Below, one piece after another: positions 35,824-45,290 of a DNA stretch of 64,000 nucleotides. This DNA comes from Actinomycetota bacterium (GTDB taxonomy: Bacteria > Actinomycetota > Actinomycetes > JACCUZ01). Positions within the stretch are counted from its first letter, which is position 1. Each line of letters opens with the position of its first letter. The stretch lies in the NCBI GenBank assembly GCA_030841035.1, contig JAVEDI010000056.1:24770-88769 (forward strand). The letters are read 5' to 3'. The position numbers were made by a program, and so were the translations under genes. The notes beneath the pieces were generated by a model. The model saw only the letters and a list, made by a program, of their open reading frames with translations, did no database searches and was not told where the DNA came from.

Positions 35824-37338
35824 GTGAGCACGCAACCGCCGACCGGCCCGCCGGCCGAGGACATGCCGGAGCAGATGCGGGTACGTCGCGAGAAGCTCGA
35901 CCGGTTGCGCGAGCGCGGCGTCGACCCCTACCCGGTCAGCGTCTCGCGCACGACGTCCATCGGCGAGCTGCGTGCCGCCTACCCCGACCTCGCGCCGGAC
36001 ACCGCGACCGGTGAGCGCGCAGCGGTCGCCGGACGGGTTGTGCTCTCCCGCACCGGCGGCAAGCTGTGCTTCGCGACGCTGCGCGATGGCACCGGCGAGG
36101 TGCAGGTCATGCTCTCGCTGGACAGGGTCGGCGACCAGCAGCTCGCCGACTGGAAGTCCGACGTCGACCTGGGTGACCACGTCGGCGTCGAGGGCGAGGT
36201 GGTCTCGTCGCGGCGCGGAGAGCTCTCGGTGCTCGCCGACAGCTGGACCATGGTCGCCAAGGCGTTGCGGCCGCTGCCCGACAAGCACAAGGGGCTGACC
36301 GATCCCGAGGCCCGGGTCCGGATGCGTTACGTCGACCTCGCGGTCAACGCCGACTCGCGCCAGATGGTCCGCAACCGGGCGACCGTGCTGCGGTCGGTAC
36401 GCGACACCCTCGACCGCCACGACTTCCTCGAGGTCGAGACCCCACTGCTGACGCCGCTGCACGGTGGCGCGGCGGCCCGGCCGTTCGTCACGCACCTCAA
36501 CGCCTTCGACCAGCCGATGTACCTGCGCATCGCGATCGAGCTCTACCTCAAGCGGCTCGTGGTGGGCGGTCTCGACCGGGTGTACGAGATCGGGCGCAAC
36601 TTCCGCAACGAGGGCGTCGACGCGACCCACAGCCCCGAGTTCACGATGCTGGAGGTCTACGAGGCCTACGGCGACTACGGCACCATGGCCGAGCTCACGC
36701 GCGAGATCGTGCTCGACGCCGCGCGGGCGCTCGGGAGCACGACCGTGCCCGACGGCCGCGGTGGAGAGATCGATCTGACGGCGCAGTGGCCTCACCTGCC
36801 GATCCTCGACGCCGTCTCCGCGGCGGTCGGGGAGCAGGTGGACGTCGACACGCCGGCCGAGACCCTGCGCAAGCTCGCCGACCGCCACGGGCTCGCCTAC
36901 CAACCGTCGTGGGGGGCAGCCGAGCTGGTCGTCGAGCTCTACGAGCAGCTCGTGGAGCACACCCTGATCGCGCCGACCTTCGTCACCGACTACCCCGCGG
37001 CGGTCAAGCCGCTCGCGAAGCCGCACCGCAGCAAGCCGGGGCTGGTCGAGGCGTGGGACCTGATCGTCAACGGGGTCGAGCTGGCACCGGCCTACTCCGA
37101 GCTCAACGACCCGGTGGAGCAGCGCCGCCGGCTGGTCGAGCAGTCGCTGCGCGCCGCGGGCGGCGACCCCGAGGCGATGCAGCTGGACGAGGACTTCTTG
37201 CGGGCCATGGAGTACGGCATGCCGCCGCAGGGCGGAATGGGGCTGGGAATCGACCGGCTCCTGCGACTTCTGACCGGCGTGCCGTCGCTGCGCGACACGA
37301 TTACATTTCCACTGCTTCGGTCCGAGGTCACCTCGTGA
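35824..37338 (+). CDS. lysS: lysyl-tRNA synthetase, class II
   Basis: A 504-residue class II enzyme. An N-terminal OB-fold anticodon-binding domain (about residues 60-150) is followed by the catalytic core: motif 1 with FLEVETPLL, motif 2 with YEIGRNFRNEGVD, and motif 3 with GGMGLGIDRLLRLLTG. Length and domain order are standard; no fusion to a membrane LysX-type domain is present. The GTG start is of the leaderless type. It is followed by a small membrane protein gene overlapping by four bases. Confidence 0.96.
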   Translation: MSTQPPTGPPAEDMPEQMRVRREKLDRLRERGVDPYPVSVSRTTSIGELRAAYPDLAPDTATGERAAVAGRVVLSRTGGKLCFATLRDGTGEVQVMLSLDRVGDQQLADWKSDVDLGDHVGVEGEVVSSRRGELSVLADSWTMVAKALRPLPDKHKGLTDPEARVRMRYVDLAVNADSRQMVRNRATVLRSVRDTLDRHDFLEVETPLLTPLHGGAAARPFVTHLNAFDQPMYLRIAIELYLKRLVVGGLDRVYEIGRNFRNEGVDATHSPEFTMLEVYEAYGDYGTMAELTREIVLDAARALGSTTVPDGRGGEIDLTAQWPHLPILDAVSAAVGEQVDVDTPAETLRKLADRHGLAYQPSWGAAELVVELYEQLVEHTLIAPTFVTDYPAAVKPLAKPHRSKPGLVEAWDLIVNGVELAPAYSELNDPVEQRRRLVEQSLRAAGGDPEAMQLDEDFLRAMEYGMPPQGGMGLGIDRLLRLLTGVPSLRDTITFPLLRSEVTS

Positions 37339-37643
37339 ACGCACTGGCTGCCCTCGCACCGCCCCTCGTGGTGGCTGCGGCATTCATCGCGGTCATGCTC
37401 GCGGTGAAACGTCACAACGACCGCGACGTCGCCCGGGACCGCGCCGAGAACGGCCCGCCCAGCGACCCCCGCGCCCCCCGCTTCCCGGCACCGGGCCCGC
37501 CCGTGCGGGTCGTCCCGGTGACCGACGGCGACGAGGACGGCCCGGCCGAACCGGCCCCGCCTGCCCGTGGCGCAGGCGGGCAGGACGAGCCGTCCGGCGC
37601 CCCCGACGCGTCGCCGGGACGCCCGGGACCCGGTGCGCCCTAG
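37335..37643 (+). CDS. small single-pass membrane protein after lysS
   Basis: A 102-residue protein with one N-terminal transmembrane helix (about residues 5-24), a short basic region (KRHNDRDVARDR) and a long disordered tail rich in Pro, Gly, Asp and Ala. It is not recognised as a family. The GTG overlaps the lysS stop (GTGA), arguing for real translation by coupling. Low sequence complexity makes homology hard to judge. Confidence 0.6.
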   Translation: MNALAALAPPLVVAAAFIAVMLAVKRHNDRDVARDRAENGPPSDPRAPRFPAPGPPVRVVPVTDGDEDGPAEPAPPARGAGGQDEPSGAPDASPGRPGPGAP

Positions 37644-37755
37644 CCCGTGAGCCCGGCATTTCCGGGAAAGCAATACCGCTCGACAATGGTCGCCGGTATT
37701 CATGCGGTGCCCATGATTGAATGAGGACTCGTCCCCCGATGGCAGGAGCAATAGA

Positions 37756-38088
37756 ATGGCCCAGAAAGTTCAGGTAATTCTCGTCGACGACCTGGACGGG
37801 GGGCCTGCCGAGGAAACCGTGTCCTTTTCCCTGGACGGCGTTTCCTACGAGATCGACCTCAGCGGCGAGAACGCCGCGACATTGCGCGACGCGTTCGCAC
37901 CGTACGTCGGGACCGCCCGGCGGGTCGGCGGCCGCGCCTCGTCGAGCCGCGCTCGCCGCGGTGGGGCCGGGCGGGACAACCGCACCGCCGAGATCCGCGA
38001 GTGGGCCCGCGCCAACGGTCACCAGGTGAACGAGCGCGGCCGCATCGCAGCCGACGTCGTCGCCGCCTACGACAAGGCCCACGGCTGA
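37756..38088 (+). CDS. lsr2: Lsr2 nucleoid-associated silencer
   Basis: A 110-residue H-NS-like protein of Actinomycetes that binds AT-rich DNA and silences foreign genes. The N-terminal oligomerisation domain runs MAQKVQVILVDDLDGGPAEE to about residue 60, a basic linker follows, and the C-terminal DNA-binding domain ends in NERGRI, with the RGR minor-groove hook. The ATG at 37756 has GGAGCA upstream. Its leader (37644-37755) and first codons are clearly more AT-rich than the surroundings, consistent with self-binding. It sits between lysS and clpC, the usual place. Confidence 0.95.
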   Translation: MAQKVQVILVDDLDGGPAEETVSFSLDGVSYEIDLSGENAATLRDAFAPYVGTARRVGGRASSSRARRGGAGRDNRTAEIREWARANGHQVNERGRIAADVVAAYDKAHG

Positions 38089-38139
38089 CCGCCCCGTAGC
38101 ACCCGGCCCCGCCCTCGCGCCGGCGTCCTCGCCGGCCGC

Positions 38140-38766
38140 TCAGTCCGTGACGAGCACGACGGCCAGCGTGCGGGGGCCGTGCACGCCCTCCACCCGCTGC
38201 AGCTCGATGTCGCTGGTGGCGGACGGGCCGCTGACGAAGGTCAGCGCGCGCGTCGGGTCGAGGCGGGCGAGCAGCTCGGGCACCGTCTGCACGACCTGTC
38301 CGGCGCGCACGACGCACACATGTATGTCGGGCACCAGCGTGATCGCCCGGCGGCCCTGGTCGGGCGCACCGTCCAGGGCGATGGTGCCCGTCTGCGCCGC
38401 CGCCGCCGCGCACCCCGTCACCACGGCCGCGAACCCGTCCAGCGTGGGCGCGTCGAAACCCTCGTCGGTGCTCGCGTCGGGCACCCAGTCCGGGGGCAGC
38501 CCCGCGGGGACGAGGACCCGCCCGCCCTCGGGCAGCAGCGCGGCGAGGACCTGGCGGACCGTGCCGGCGAGGTCGGCGGACGCCGTGCGGTGCACCGAGG
38601 CCTTGTAGTCGACCAGCCGGTCCTCCAGCAGGTCGAGCACCGCCGGGCTGCCCGGCTCGTCACTGCCGTGCGTGCGGTAGTCGCGGGGAACCACCGTCGG
38701 AACACTCCGGCTCTCGCCCAGGGCGGCCCGGATGCGCCCGAGGATCTCCTCCTTGGCCGAGGTCAT
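38140..38766 (-). CDS. lutC: lactate utilization protein C
   Basis: A 208-residue LUD-domain protein of the LutABC L-lactate oxidation system. The family pattern is visible from KEEILGRIRAALG at the N-terminus to AAAAAQTGTIALDG and LVPDIHVCVV near the C-terminus. LutC is needed for function but its exact role within the complex is unclear. It is the last gene of the lutABC operon; the ATG at 38766 overlaps the lutB stop. Confidence 0.92.
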   Translation of the reverse strand: MTSAKEEILGRIRAALGESRSVPTVVPRDYRTHGSDEPGSPAVLDLLEDRLVDYKASVHRTASADLAGTVRQVLAALLPEGGRVLVPAGLPPDWVPDASTDEGFDAPTLDGFAAVVTGCAAAAAQTGTIALDGAPDQGRRAITLVPDIHVCVVRAGQVVQTVPELLARLDPTRALTFVSGPSATSDIELQRVEGVHGPRTLAVVLVTD

Positions 38767-40241
38767 GACGTGGCACCGCCGCGCCCGGCCCACCACTCGC
38801 GGAAGCTCTCCCGCGGGGGCAGCGGCACGTCACGGCTGGCCGACCACCCGGAGAACGGCGGCGGCAACATGGTGATGCGGCCCCTGCGGGCACCGAGCAG
38901 CCGCCCGATGCGGCTCGCCTTCTCGGCCGCCGAGAACCGGGTGCTCGTCGACATCACCCAGGAGGCAGCCGCCATCGACAGCGCCTCCGCGCTCGGCAGG
39001 CGGTGGTCCTCGCGCTGCTGCTCGACGTGCTTGGCGCGCAGGTGCACCAGCACCGACGGGATGTCGATGCGCACCGGGCAGGCGTCGAAGCAGGCGCCGC
39101 ACAGGGTGGAGGCGTAGGGCAGCGACGCGTTGTCCTCGATGCCGGTCAGCTGTGGCGAGAGGACCGCGCCGATCGGACCGGGATAGACCGAGCCGTACGC
39201 GTGGCCGCCGGTGCGCTCGTAGACGGGGCAGACGTTCATGCACGCGCTGCACTTGATGCAGTTGAGGACCTGCCGTCCGATCTCGTCGGCCAGCGTCGCG
39301 GTCCGCCCGTTGTCCACGAGCACGAGGTGTACGTCGCGCGGGCCGTCGCCCTCGTGGCGGCCGGCCCAGGTCGAGGTGTAGGGGTTCATCCGCTCACCGG
39401 TCGACGAGCGCGGCAGCAGCTGCAGGAACACCTCGAGGTCGGTCCAGGTCGGCACGAGCTTCTCGATGCCCATCACGGTGATCAGCGTCTGCGGAAGGGT
39501 GAGGCACATCCGCCCGTTGCCCTCCGACTCGAGCACGACCAGCGTTCCCGTCTGGGCGACCGCGAAGTTCGCACCGGAGATGCCGACCTTGGCGGAGAGG
39601 AACTTGCGCCGCAGGTGTGCGCGCGCGGCCATCGCCAGCATCCGCGGCTCGTCGGTCAGCATCGGATCCACACCGGCCATCTCGCGCAGAAAGATCTCGC
39701 GGATCTCCGAGCGGTTGCGGTGGATCGCCGGCACCAGAATGTGCGACGGCGTGTCGTGGCCGAGCTGCACGATCAGCTCCGCCAGGTCCGTCTCGTAGGC
39801 CGCGATACCCACTGCCTCGAGAGCCTCGTTGAGGCCGATCTCCTGCGTCGCCATCGACTTGACCTTGACGACCTCCCGCTCGCCGGTCGCCTGCACCAGC
39901 CTGGTGACGACCTCGTTGGCCTCGTTCGCGTCGCGCGCCCAGTGCACCGTGCCACCACGCGCGGTGAAGGCCCGCTCCAGCTGCTCGAGGTGCTCGTCCA
40001 GCCGGGTCATCGTGGCCGTCTTGATGGCCTCCCCGGCGCGCCGCAGCTCCTCCCAGTCGTCCAGCTCGCTGACCACCGCTGCCCGCTTGGCACGGATCGT
40101 CGCCGTCGCGTGCCCGAGGTTGCGGCGCAGCTGGGTGTTGGCCAGCGCCGTCCTTGCAGCCACCGGGAACGGCTCGGCGCCACGCAATGCGCCGACTCCG
40201 CGCGGCGCGTGCACCGGCATGCCGAGGAAGATCCCGCTCAC
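38763..40241 (-). CDS. lutB: lactate utilization iron-sulfur protein LutB
   Basis: A 492-residue iron-sulfur protein of the lactate oxidation complex. An N-terminal LUD domain (about residues 70-295, with SGANFAVAQTGTLVV) is followed by two 4Fe-4S ferredoxin-type clusters: CIKCSACMNVCP and CGACFDACP. It transfers electrons from L-lactate oxidation to pyruvate. The GTG at 40241 overlaps the lutA stop (GTGA); the lutC start overlaps its own stop. An upstream extension is open but runs antisense-like through lutA and is rejected. Confidence 0.93.
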   Translation of the reverse strand: MSGIFLGMPVHAPRGVGALRGAEPFPVAARTALANTQLRRNLGHATATIRAKRAAVVSELDDWEELRRAGEAIKTATMTRLDEHLEQLERAFTARGGTVHWARDANEANEVVTRLVQATGEREVVKVKSMATQEIGLNEALEAVGIAAYETDLAELIVQLGHDTPSHILVPAIHRNRSEIREIFLREMAGVDPMLTDEPRMLAMAARAHLRRKFLSAKVGISGANFAVAQTGTLVVLESEGNGRMCLTLPQTLITVMGIEKLVPTWTDLEVFLQLLPRSSTGERMNPYTSTWAGRHEGDGPRDVHLVLVDNGRTATLADEIGRQVLNCIKCSACMNVCPVYERTGGHAYGSVYPGPIGAVLSPQLTGIEDNASLPYASTLCGACFDACPVRIDIPSVLVHLRAKHVEQQREDHRLPSAEALSMAAASWVMSTSTRFSAAEKASRIGRLLGARRGRITMLPPPFSGWSASRDVPLPPRESFREWWAGRGGATS

Positions 40242-40978
40242 GCGACGACCTCCTCGGTGGAGGCGAGGATCTCGGCGAGGTGCAGGGTCCGGGTGCCGGC
40301 CCGCAGCCGGCTGAGCCCGCCGCCGATCTGCATGAGGCAGGACGCGTCTCCCGCGGTGGCGACCTCCGCCCTGGTGTCGAGCACGTTGCGCATCTTGTCG
40401 GCGAGCATGGCCGTCGACGTGTCCGCGTTCTTGACGGCGAACGTCCCGCCGAAGCCGCAGCATTGATCGGCATCGGGCAGCTCGACCAGGTCGATCCCGC
40501 GCACGTTGCGCAGCAGCCGCAACGGCTTGTCACCGACCCGCAGCATGCGCAACGAGTGGCAGGTCGGGTGATAGGTGACGCGGTGCGGGAAGAAGGCGCC
40601 GACGTCCTCGACGCCGAGCACGTCGACGAGCAGCTCCGACAGCTCGTAGGTGCGCGCCCCGACTCCTTCGGCGCGCGCTGCCAGCCGCTCCTCGCCGTGG
40701 CGGCGCGCGACCATCGCGTGCTGGTGGCGCACCGATCCGACGCACGACCCCGACGGCGCCACGACGACGTCGTACGGCTCGAAGACCTCGACGTGGTGGC
40801 GCACCAGCGGCAGCGCCTCGTGCTGGTAGCCGGTGTTGACGTGCATCTGCCCGCAGCACGTCTGCCGGTCGGGGAAGACCACCTCGTGACCGAGCCGCTC
40901 GAGCAGCATGACGGTGGCCTTGCCGACGTCGGGGAACAGCGCGTCACCGAGACAGGTGACGAACAGGGCGATGCGCAC
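40238..40978 (-). CDS. lutA: lactate utilization protein LutA (CCG domain)
   Basis: A 246-residue subunit with two cysteine-rich CCG domains: TCCGQMH near residue 41 and QCCGFGGTF near 171, with single cysteines (GSCVGS, HPTCHS) between them, as in heterodisulfide reductase subunits. It is the first gene of lutABC and is needed for growth on L-lactate. The GTG at 40978 is chosen because the family starts RIALFVTCLGD; an AACGAT hexamer lies six bases before it, suggesting a leaderless operon start. Confidence 0.92.
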   Translation of the reverse strand: MRIALFVTCLGDALFPDVGKATVMLLERLGHEVVFPDRQTCCGQMHVNTGYQHEALPLVRHHVEVFEPYDVVVAPSGSCVGSVRHQHAMVARRHGEERLAARAEGVGARTYELSELLVDVLGVEDVGAFFPHRVTYHPTCHSLRMLRVGDKPLRLLRNVRGIDLVELPDADQCCGFGGTFAVKNADTSTAMLADKMRNVLDTRAEVATAGDASCLMQIGGGLSRLRAGTRTLHLAEILASTEEVVA

Positions 40979-41119
40979 CCGCCCATCGTTCGGGGCGGGC
41001 GGCCTCCGGTCAATGCCGGCACCCGGGTGCAGCCGTTCACCGGGGCGCGGCGGATGCCCGGCCCGGTGAGCAGCCCGTCCGACATGCGGGTAACCGGGCC
41101 GGGCCTCGTCCGGGGAAGG

Positions 41120-41125
41120 TACGGT
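41120..41125 (+). promoter_or_regulatory. -10 element for adk
   Basis: TACGGT (41120-41125) precedes the adk GTG by 31 bases, leaving a leader of about 25 bases that contains GAGAGGAG as ribosome site. No clear -35 hexamer is seen. Confidence 0.45.
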
Positions 41126-41156
41126 CAGCACCCGGACGAGAGGAGTCGCGGTCACC

Positions 41157-41732
41157 GTGCGGTTGTTGTTGATCGGCGCGCCGGGATCCGGCAAGGGCAC
41201 GCAGGCGGTGCGCCTCGCCGAGCGGTTCGGCATCACCCACATCTCCAGCGGCGACCTGCTCCGCCAGCACGTGCGCGACCAGACGTCGCTCGGGCAGAAG
41301 GTCAAGCAGTACGTCGACGCGGGCGACCTGGTGCCCGACTCCGTCGTCATGAACATGCTGCGCAAACCGGTGCTCGCGGCGACGGAGAGCGGCGGCTACG
41401 TGCTCGACGGCTTCCCCCGCACGGTCGAGCAGGCCCAGGCGGCGTACGAGGTCGCCAAGGGTCTCGGCGCCCACGTGAAGGCCGCGATCCACCTCGACGT
41501 GCCTCCGAAGCAGCTGGTCCTGCGCTTGCTGGCCCGCTCGCGCGGCTCTGAGGACAGCCAGGAGGTGATCGAGCACCGGCTGCAGGTCTACCTCGAGAAG
41601 ACCGTGCCGCTGCTGGAGTACTACCAGCAGCGCGAGTGGCTGGTCACCATCGACGGGTCGCGTCCCGTCGACGAGGTGCACGAGTCGATCGTGAGCCGGG
41701 TGAGCGCGCTCTCGACATCCTCGACCGCCTGA
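41157..41732 (+). CDS. adk: adenylate kinase (stand-alone)
   Basis: A 191-residue adenylate kinase of the short-LID type. The P-loop is GAPGSGKGTQ, the NMP-binding segment is SSGDLLRQHV, DGFPRTVEQ follows, and a short lid near RSRGSEDSQEVIEHRL carries the catalytic arginines. In most bacteria adk lies in the secY-adk-map ribosomal cluster; here it stands alone between lutABC and an SDR gene. It may be a second copy or a relocated one. The GTG at 41157 has GAGGAG upstream. It is convergent with the SDR gene, seven bases away. Confidence 0.9.
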   Translation: MRLLLIGAPGSGKGTQAVRLAERFGITHISSGDLLRQHVRDQTSLGQKVKQYVDAGDLVPDSVVMNMLRKPVLAATESGGYVLDGFPRTVEQAQAAYEVAKGLGAHVKAAIHLDVPPKQLVLRLLARSRGSEDSQEVIEHRLQVYLEKTVPLLEYYQQREWLVTIDGSRPVDEVHESIVSRVSALSTSSTA

Positions 41733-41739
41733 CCTTGCC

Positions 41740-42399
41740 TCACCCGGGGTGGGTCACCTCAGCGGTCCACTGCTCGCGCGGTCGGGTGTGCACGCTCCAG
41801 TAGCGCTCGGCGATCTCGTCGAGGTCCAGCGCCTTGGCACCCGAGAGCACGCCGCGGATCGTGACGGTCACCGCCTGCACGCCCTCGGGCTCGAGCTCCC
41901 GGTGCAGGGACAGCGCCAGGTTGCGCAGCCCGGCCTTGGCCACGCCGACGGTCGCGGCAGCCACCGAGGGCCGGTCCGCCGCGACGCTGCCGGTCAGCAT
42001 GATCGTCCCGCGACCGGCCGCCCGCATCGCCGGTGCGACCGCCTGAGCGGCCACCAGCGCGGCACCGATCCCGACCTCGAGCCCGTGCATGAACGCGTCG
42101 TGGTCGACCTCCGTGGGCCGGCCCTCGACGTACTGCGAGCCGTTGAACACCAGCACGCTCGGGTCGCCCAGCGACTCACGCAGGGACACGAGCGCCCCGC
42201 GCAGGGCCGCCGGCCCGGCGACGTCGGCCTCGGCCACCCCCACCGTCGCGCCGAGGGACCGAAGCTCGGTGGCGAGCGGCGCGAGCCGGTCGGCGGAGCG
42301 GGCAAGCAGGCCCACCGAGGCGCCTTCCCGGGCGAAGCGGCGGGCCACCGCGGCCCCCAGCCCGGGTCCGGCGGCCACCACGACGAGGATCTCGGTCAT
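41740..42399 (-). CDS. short-chain dehydrogenase-like protein lacking catalytic tyrosine
   Basis: A 219-residue classical SDR fold: cofactor loop AAGPGLGAAVA near the N-terminus, ARSADRL after strand 2, NGSQ in the NAG position, and catalytic-region Ser138. The expected YxxxK motif reads VGVAK: Lys155 is kept but the catalytic tyrosine is Val151. This predicts loss of normal oxidoreductase chemistry, so it may bind NAD(P) as a regulator or catalyse something else. The ATG at 42399 has GGAGGG upstream. It is divergent from clpC. Confidence 0.8.
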   Translation of the reverse strand: MTEILVVVAAGPGLGAAVARRFAREGASVGLLARSADRLAPLATELRSLGATVGVAEADVAGPAALRGALVSLRESLGDPSVLVFNGSQYVEGRPTEVDHDAFMHGLEVGIGAALVAAQAVAPAMRAAGRGTIMLTGSVAADRPSVAAATVGVAKAGLRNLALSLHRELEPEGVQAVTVTIRGVLSGAKALDLDEIAERYWSVHTRPREQWTAEVTHPG

Positions 42400-42496
42400 G
42401 TCATCGCCCTCCAGCGTCCGGTGTCCGGCGATCGGGAGACCGGGCGGTCATGTGGGCCGATCATGGCCGAAGAACCGCTGGTCAGGAAGGCGGCCC

Positions 42497-42510
42497 GTTC
42501 GCTGGGGGCG
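42497..42510 (+). promoter_or_regulatory. ClgR box upstream of clpC
   Basis: GTTCGC-N5-GCG at 42497-42510 is an exact match to the published actinobacterial ClgR operator pattern (GTTCGC, five bases, GCG), found before clpC and clpP operons. It lies about 100 bases before the probable clpC -10, in a suitable place for activation. Confidence 0.7.
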
Positions 42511-42687
42511 TAGGCGTGACGGAATCCCACGGGGGCACTGTGCAGTTGTGACTGATCAGTACCGATGCACAAGTAGCACGAGCGGTCAATCGGGCTCTGG
42601 GTGCGGACTAGCATGCTGAGAGACAGGTGGTCGGGGCGCAGGCCCCGGTCGCACGACCTGCCCGACCGCTCTCTAAGGAGCGAATAG
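42511..42687 (+). promoter_or_regulatory. clpC promoter region and leader
   Basis: Gene-free DNA, part of the 288-base gap between the SDR gene and clpC. It contains the perfect 10-base palindrome ACTGATCAGT (42551-42560) and the -10-like TAGCAT (42609-42614), with GTCAAT 18 bases before it as a possible -35, and finally CTAAGGAG just before the ATG. Transcription would start near 42621, giving a leader of about 65 bases. Confidence 0.45.
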
Positions 42688-45219
42688 ATGTTCGAGAGGT
42701 TCACCGACCGCGCGCGGCGGGTTGTCGTCCTGGCTCAGGAAGAGGCCCGGATGCTCAACCACAACTACATCGGGACCGAGCACATCCTGCTCGGCCTCAT
42801 CCACGAGGGCGAGGGTGTCGCCGCGAAGGCGCTCGAGTCGCTGGGCATCTCGCTCGAGGCGGTGCGCAGTCAGGTCGAGGAGATCATCGGCCAGGGCCAG
42901 CAGGCCCCGTCCGGCCACATCCCCTTCACCCCCCGTGCCAAGAAGGTCCTGGAGCTCAGCCTCCGCGAGGCGCTGCAGCTGGGCCACAACTACATCGGCA
43001 CCGAGCACATCCTGCTCGGGCTGATCCGCGAGGGCGAGGGCGTGGCCGCCCAGGTGCTGGTCAAGCTGGGCGCCGACCTCAACCGGGTCCGCCAGCAGGT
43101 CATCCAGCTGCTCTCGGGTTACCAGGGCAAGGAGACGGCCGCGGCCGGCGGCCCCGCCGAGGGTGCGCCGTCGACGTCCCTGGTGCTCGACCAGTTCGGC
43201 CGCAACCTGACCCAGGCCGCGCGCGAGGGCAAGCTCGACCCGGTCATCGGGCGCGAGAAGGAGATCGAGCGGGTCATGCAGGTGCTGTCCCGCCGCACCA
43301 AGAACAACCCCGTGCTGATCGGCGAGCCGGGCGTCGGCAAGACCGCCGTCGTCGAGGGCCTCGCCCAGGCCATCGTCAAGGGCGAGGTGCCCGAGACGCT
43401 CAAGGACAAGCAGCTCTACACCCTCGACCTCGGCGCGCTGGTGGCCGGCAGCCGCTACCGCGGTGACTTCGAGGAGCGGCTGAAGAAGGTCCTCAAGGAG
43501 ATCCGCACCCGGGGCGACATCATCCTGTTCATCGACGAGCTGCACACGCTCGTGGGTGCGGGCGCCGCCGAGGGCGCGATCGACGCGGCGTCGATCCTCA
43601 AGCCGATGCTGGCCCGCGGCGAGCTGCAGACCATCGGCGCCACGACGCTCGACGAGTACCGCAAGCACCTCGAGAAGGATGCCGCCCTCGAGCGGCGCTT
43701 CCAGCCCATCCAGGTCGCCGAGCCGACGCTGGCCCACACGATCGAGATCCTCAAGGGTCTGCGCGACCGCTACGAGGCGCACCACCGCGTGTCCATCACC
43801 GACAGCGCGCTGGTCGCCGCGGCGACCCTCGCCGACCGCTACATCTCCGACCGGTTCCTGCCGGACAAGGCGATCGACCTCATCGACGAGGCGGGCTCGC
43901 GCATGCGGATCCGTCGCATGACCGCGCCGCCGGACCTGCGTGAGTTCGACGAGCGCATCGCCCACGTGCGGCGCGACAAGGAGTCGGCGATCGACGCGCA
44001 GGACTTCGAGAAGGCCGCGTCGCTGCGCGACCGCGAGAAGACCCTCGTGCAGGAGAAGACGCACCGGGAGAAGGAGTGGAAGGCCGGCGACATGGACGTC
44101 GTCGCCGAGGTCGACGAGGAGCTCATCGCCGAGGTCCTCGCCACGGCCACCGGCATCCCGGTCTTCAAGCTGACCGAGGAAGAGTCGCAGCGGCTGATGC
44201 GCATGGAGGACGAGCTGCACAAGCGCGTCATCGGCCAGGAGCAGGCCATCAGGGCGCTGTCCCAGGCGATCCGGCGCACGCGGGCCGGCCTCAAGGACCC
44301 CAAGCGGCCCGGTGGCTCGTTCATCTTCGCCGGCCCGTCCGGCGTCGGTAAGACCGAGCTCTCCCGCACGCTGGCCGAGTTCCTCTTCGGTGACGAGGGC
44401 GCGCTCATCCAGCTGGACATGTCGGAGTTCAGCGAGAAGCACACCGTCTCGCGGCTCTTCGGCTCACCGCCCGGTTACGTCGGCTACGAGGAGGGCGGCC
44501 AGCTGACCGAGAAGGTGCGGCGCAAGCCGTTCTCGGTCGTGCTCTTCGACGAGGTCGAGAAGGCGCACCCGGACATCTTCAACTCACTGCTGCAGATCCT
44601 CGAGGACGGTCGCCTGACCGACTCGCAGGGCCGGGTGGTCGACTTCAAGAACACCGTGATCATCATGACCACGAACCTCGGTACCCGCGACATCTCCAAG
44701 GGCTTCAACCTCGGTTTCGCCGCGAGCGACGACACCGAGACGGGCTACCAGCGGATGAAGGCGAAGGTCCAGGACGAGCTCAAGCAGCACTTCCGGCCGG
44801 AGTTCCTCAACCGGATCGACGACATCATCGTCTTCCCGGCGCTGACCGAGGAAGAGATCGTGCGCATCGTCGACCTGATGCTGGTCAAGCTCGACGAGCG
44901 GCTCAAGGACAAGGACATGGGCCTCGAGCTCACGACCTCGGCCAAGGCACTGCTCGCGCACCGGGGCTACGACCCGGTCCTGGGTGCCCGGCCGTTGCGT
45001 CGCGCCATCCAGCGCGAGATCGAGGACGTGCTGTCGGAGAAGATCCTCTTCGGCGAGGTGCGCCCGGGCGAGATCGTGCTGGTCGACACGACCGGCGAGG
45101 GCGACGAGGCGTCGTTCACCTTCTCCGGTGCGCAGAAGTCGACCCTGCCCGACGCCCCGCTGGTCGAGGCCGCCGTGCCACCGGTCGCCGGCACACCGCG
45201 GGCAGCGGACAACGAGTAG
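42688..45219 (+). CDS. clpC: Clp protease ATP-binding subunit ClpC
   Basis: An 843-residue AAA+ unfoldase that feeds ClpP1P2. A double Clp-N repeat (residues 1-145) is followed by AAA-1 with Walker A GEPGVGKT (from residue 212), a middle domain with the UVR-like [14 protein letters not shown] segment (about 434-450), and AAA-2 with Walker A GPSGVGKT (from 549), Walker [14 protein letters not shown] and the C-terminal domain. The IGF-type ClpP-docking loop region precedes the second arginine finger. The start has AAGGAG. An exact ClgR box upstream marks it as a member of the proteolysis regulon. A strong terminator follows. Confidence 0.96.
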   Translation: MFERFTDRARRVVVLAQEEARMLNHNYIGTEHILLGLIHEGEGVAAKALESLGISLEAVRSQVEEIIGQGQQAPSGHIPFTPRAKKVLELSLREALQLGHNYIGTEHILLGLIREGEGVAAQVLVKLGADLNRVRQQVIQLLSGYQGKETAAAGGPAEGAPSTSLVLDQFGRNLTQAAREGKLDPVIGREKEIERVMQVLSRRTKNNPVLIGEPGVGKTAVVEGLAQAIVKGEVPETLKDKQLYTLDLGALVAGSRYRGDFEERLKKVLKEIRTRGDIILFIDELHTLVGAGAAEGAIDAASILKPMLARGELQTIGATTLDEYRKHLEKDAALERRFQPIQVAEPTLAHTIEILKGLRDRYEAHHRVSITDSALVAAATLADRYISDRFLPDKAIDLIDEAGSRMRIRRMTAPPDLREFDERIAHVRRDKESAIDAQDFEKAASLRDREKTLVQEKTHREKEWKAGDMDVVAEVDEELIAEVLATATGIPVFKLTEEESQRLMRMEDELHKRVIGQEQAIRALSQAIRRTRAGLKDPKRPGGSFIFAGPSGVGKTELSRTLAEFLFGDEGALIQLDMSEFSEKHTVSRLFGSPPGYVGYEEGGQLTEKVRRKPFSVVLFDEVEKAHPDIFNSLLQILEDGRLTDSQGRVVDFKNTVIIMTTNLGTRDISKGFNLGFAASDDTETGYQRMKAKVQDELKQHFRPEFLNRIDDIIVFPALTEEEIVRIVDLMLVKLDERLKDKDMGLELTTSAKALLAHRGYDPVLGARPLRRAIQREIEDVLSEKILFGEVRPGEIVLVDTTGEGDEASFTFSGAQKSTLPDAPLVEAAVPPVAGTPRAADNE

Positions 45220-45247
45220 GTAGGCCGGCGTCAGCCCGACTGACGCA

Positions 45248-45290
45248 CAAGGGGCGGCGCGCCGGAGATGACCCGGCGCGCCGCCCCTTG
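45248..45290 (+). terminator. clpC terminator
   Basis: An 18-bp perfect stem (45248-45265 with 45273-45290) and 7-base loop lies 28 bases after the clpC stop. Flanking TGACGCA and TGCGTCA extend the pairing with a two-base bulge. It is the strongest terminator-like structure in the window. Confidence 0.85.

Noticed and set aside
34066..37383. 1105-codon open frame antisense to nadC, coaX and lysS
   Set aside because: Same artefact; Gln/Arg/His-rich composition typical of antisense reading of GC-rich genes, and it spans several real genes.
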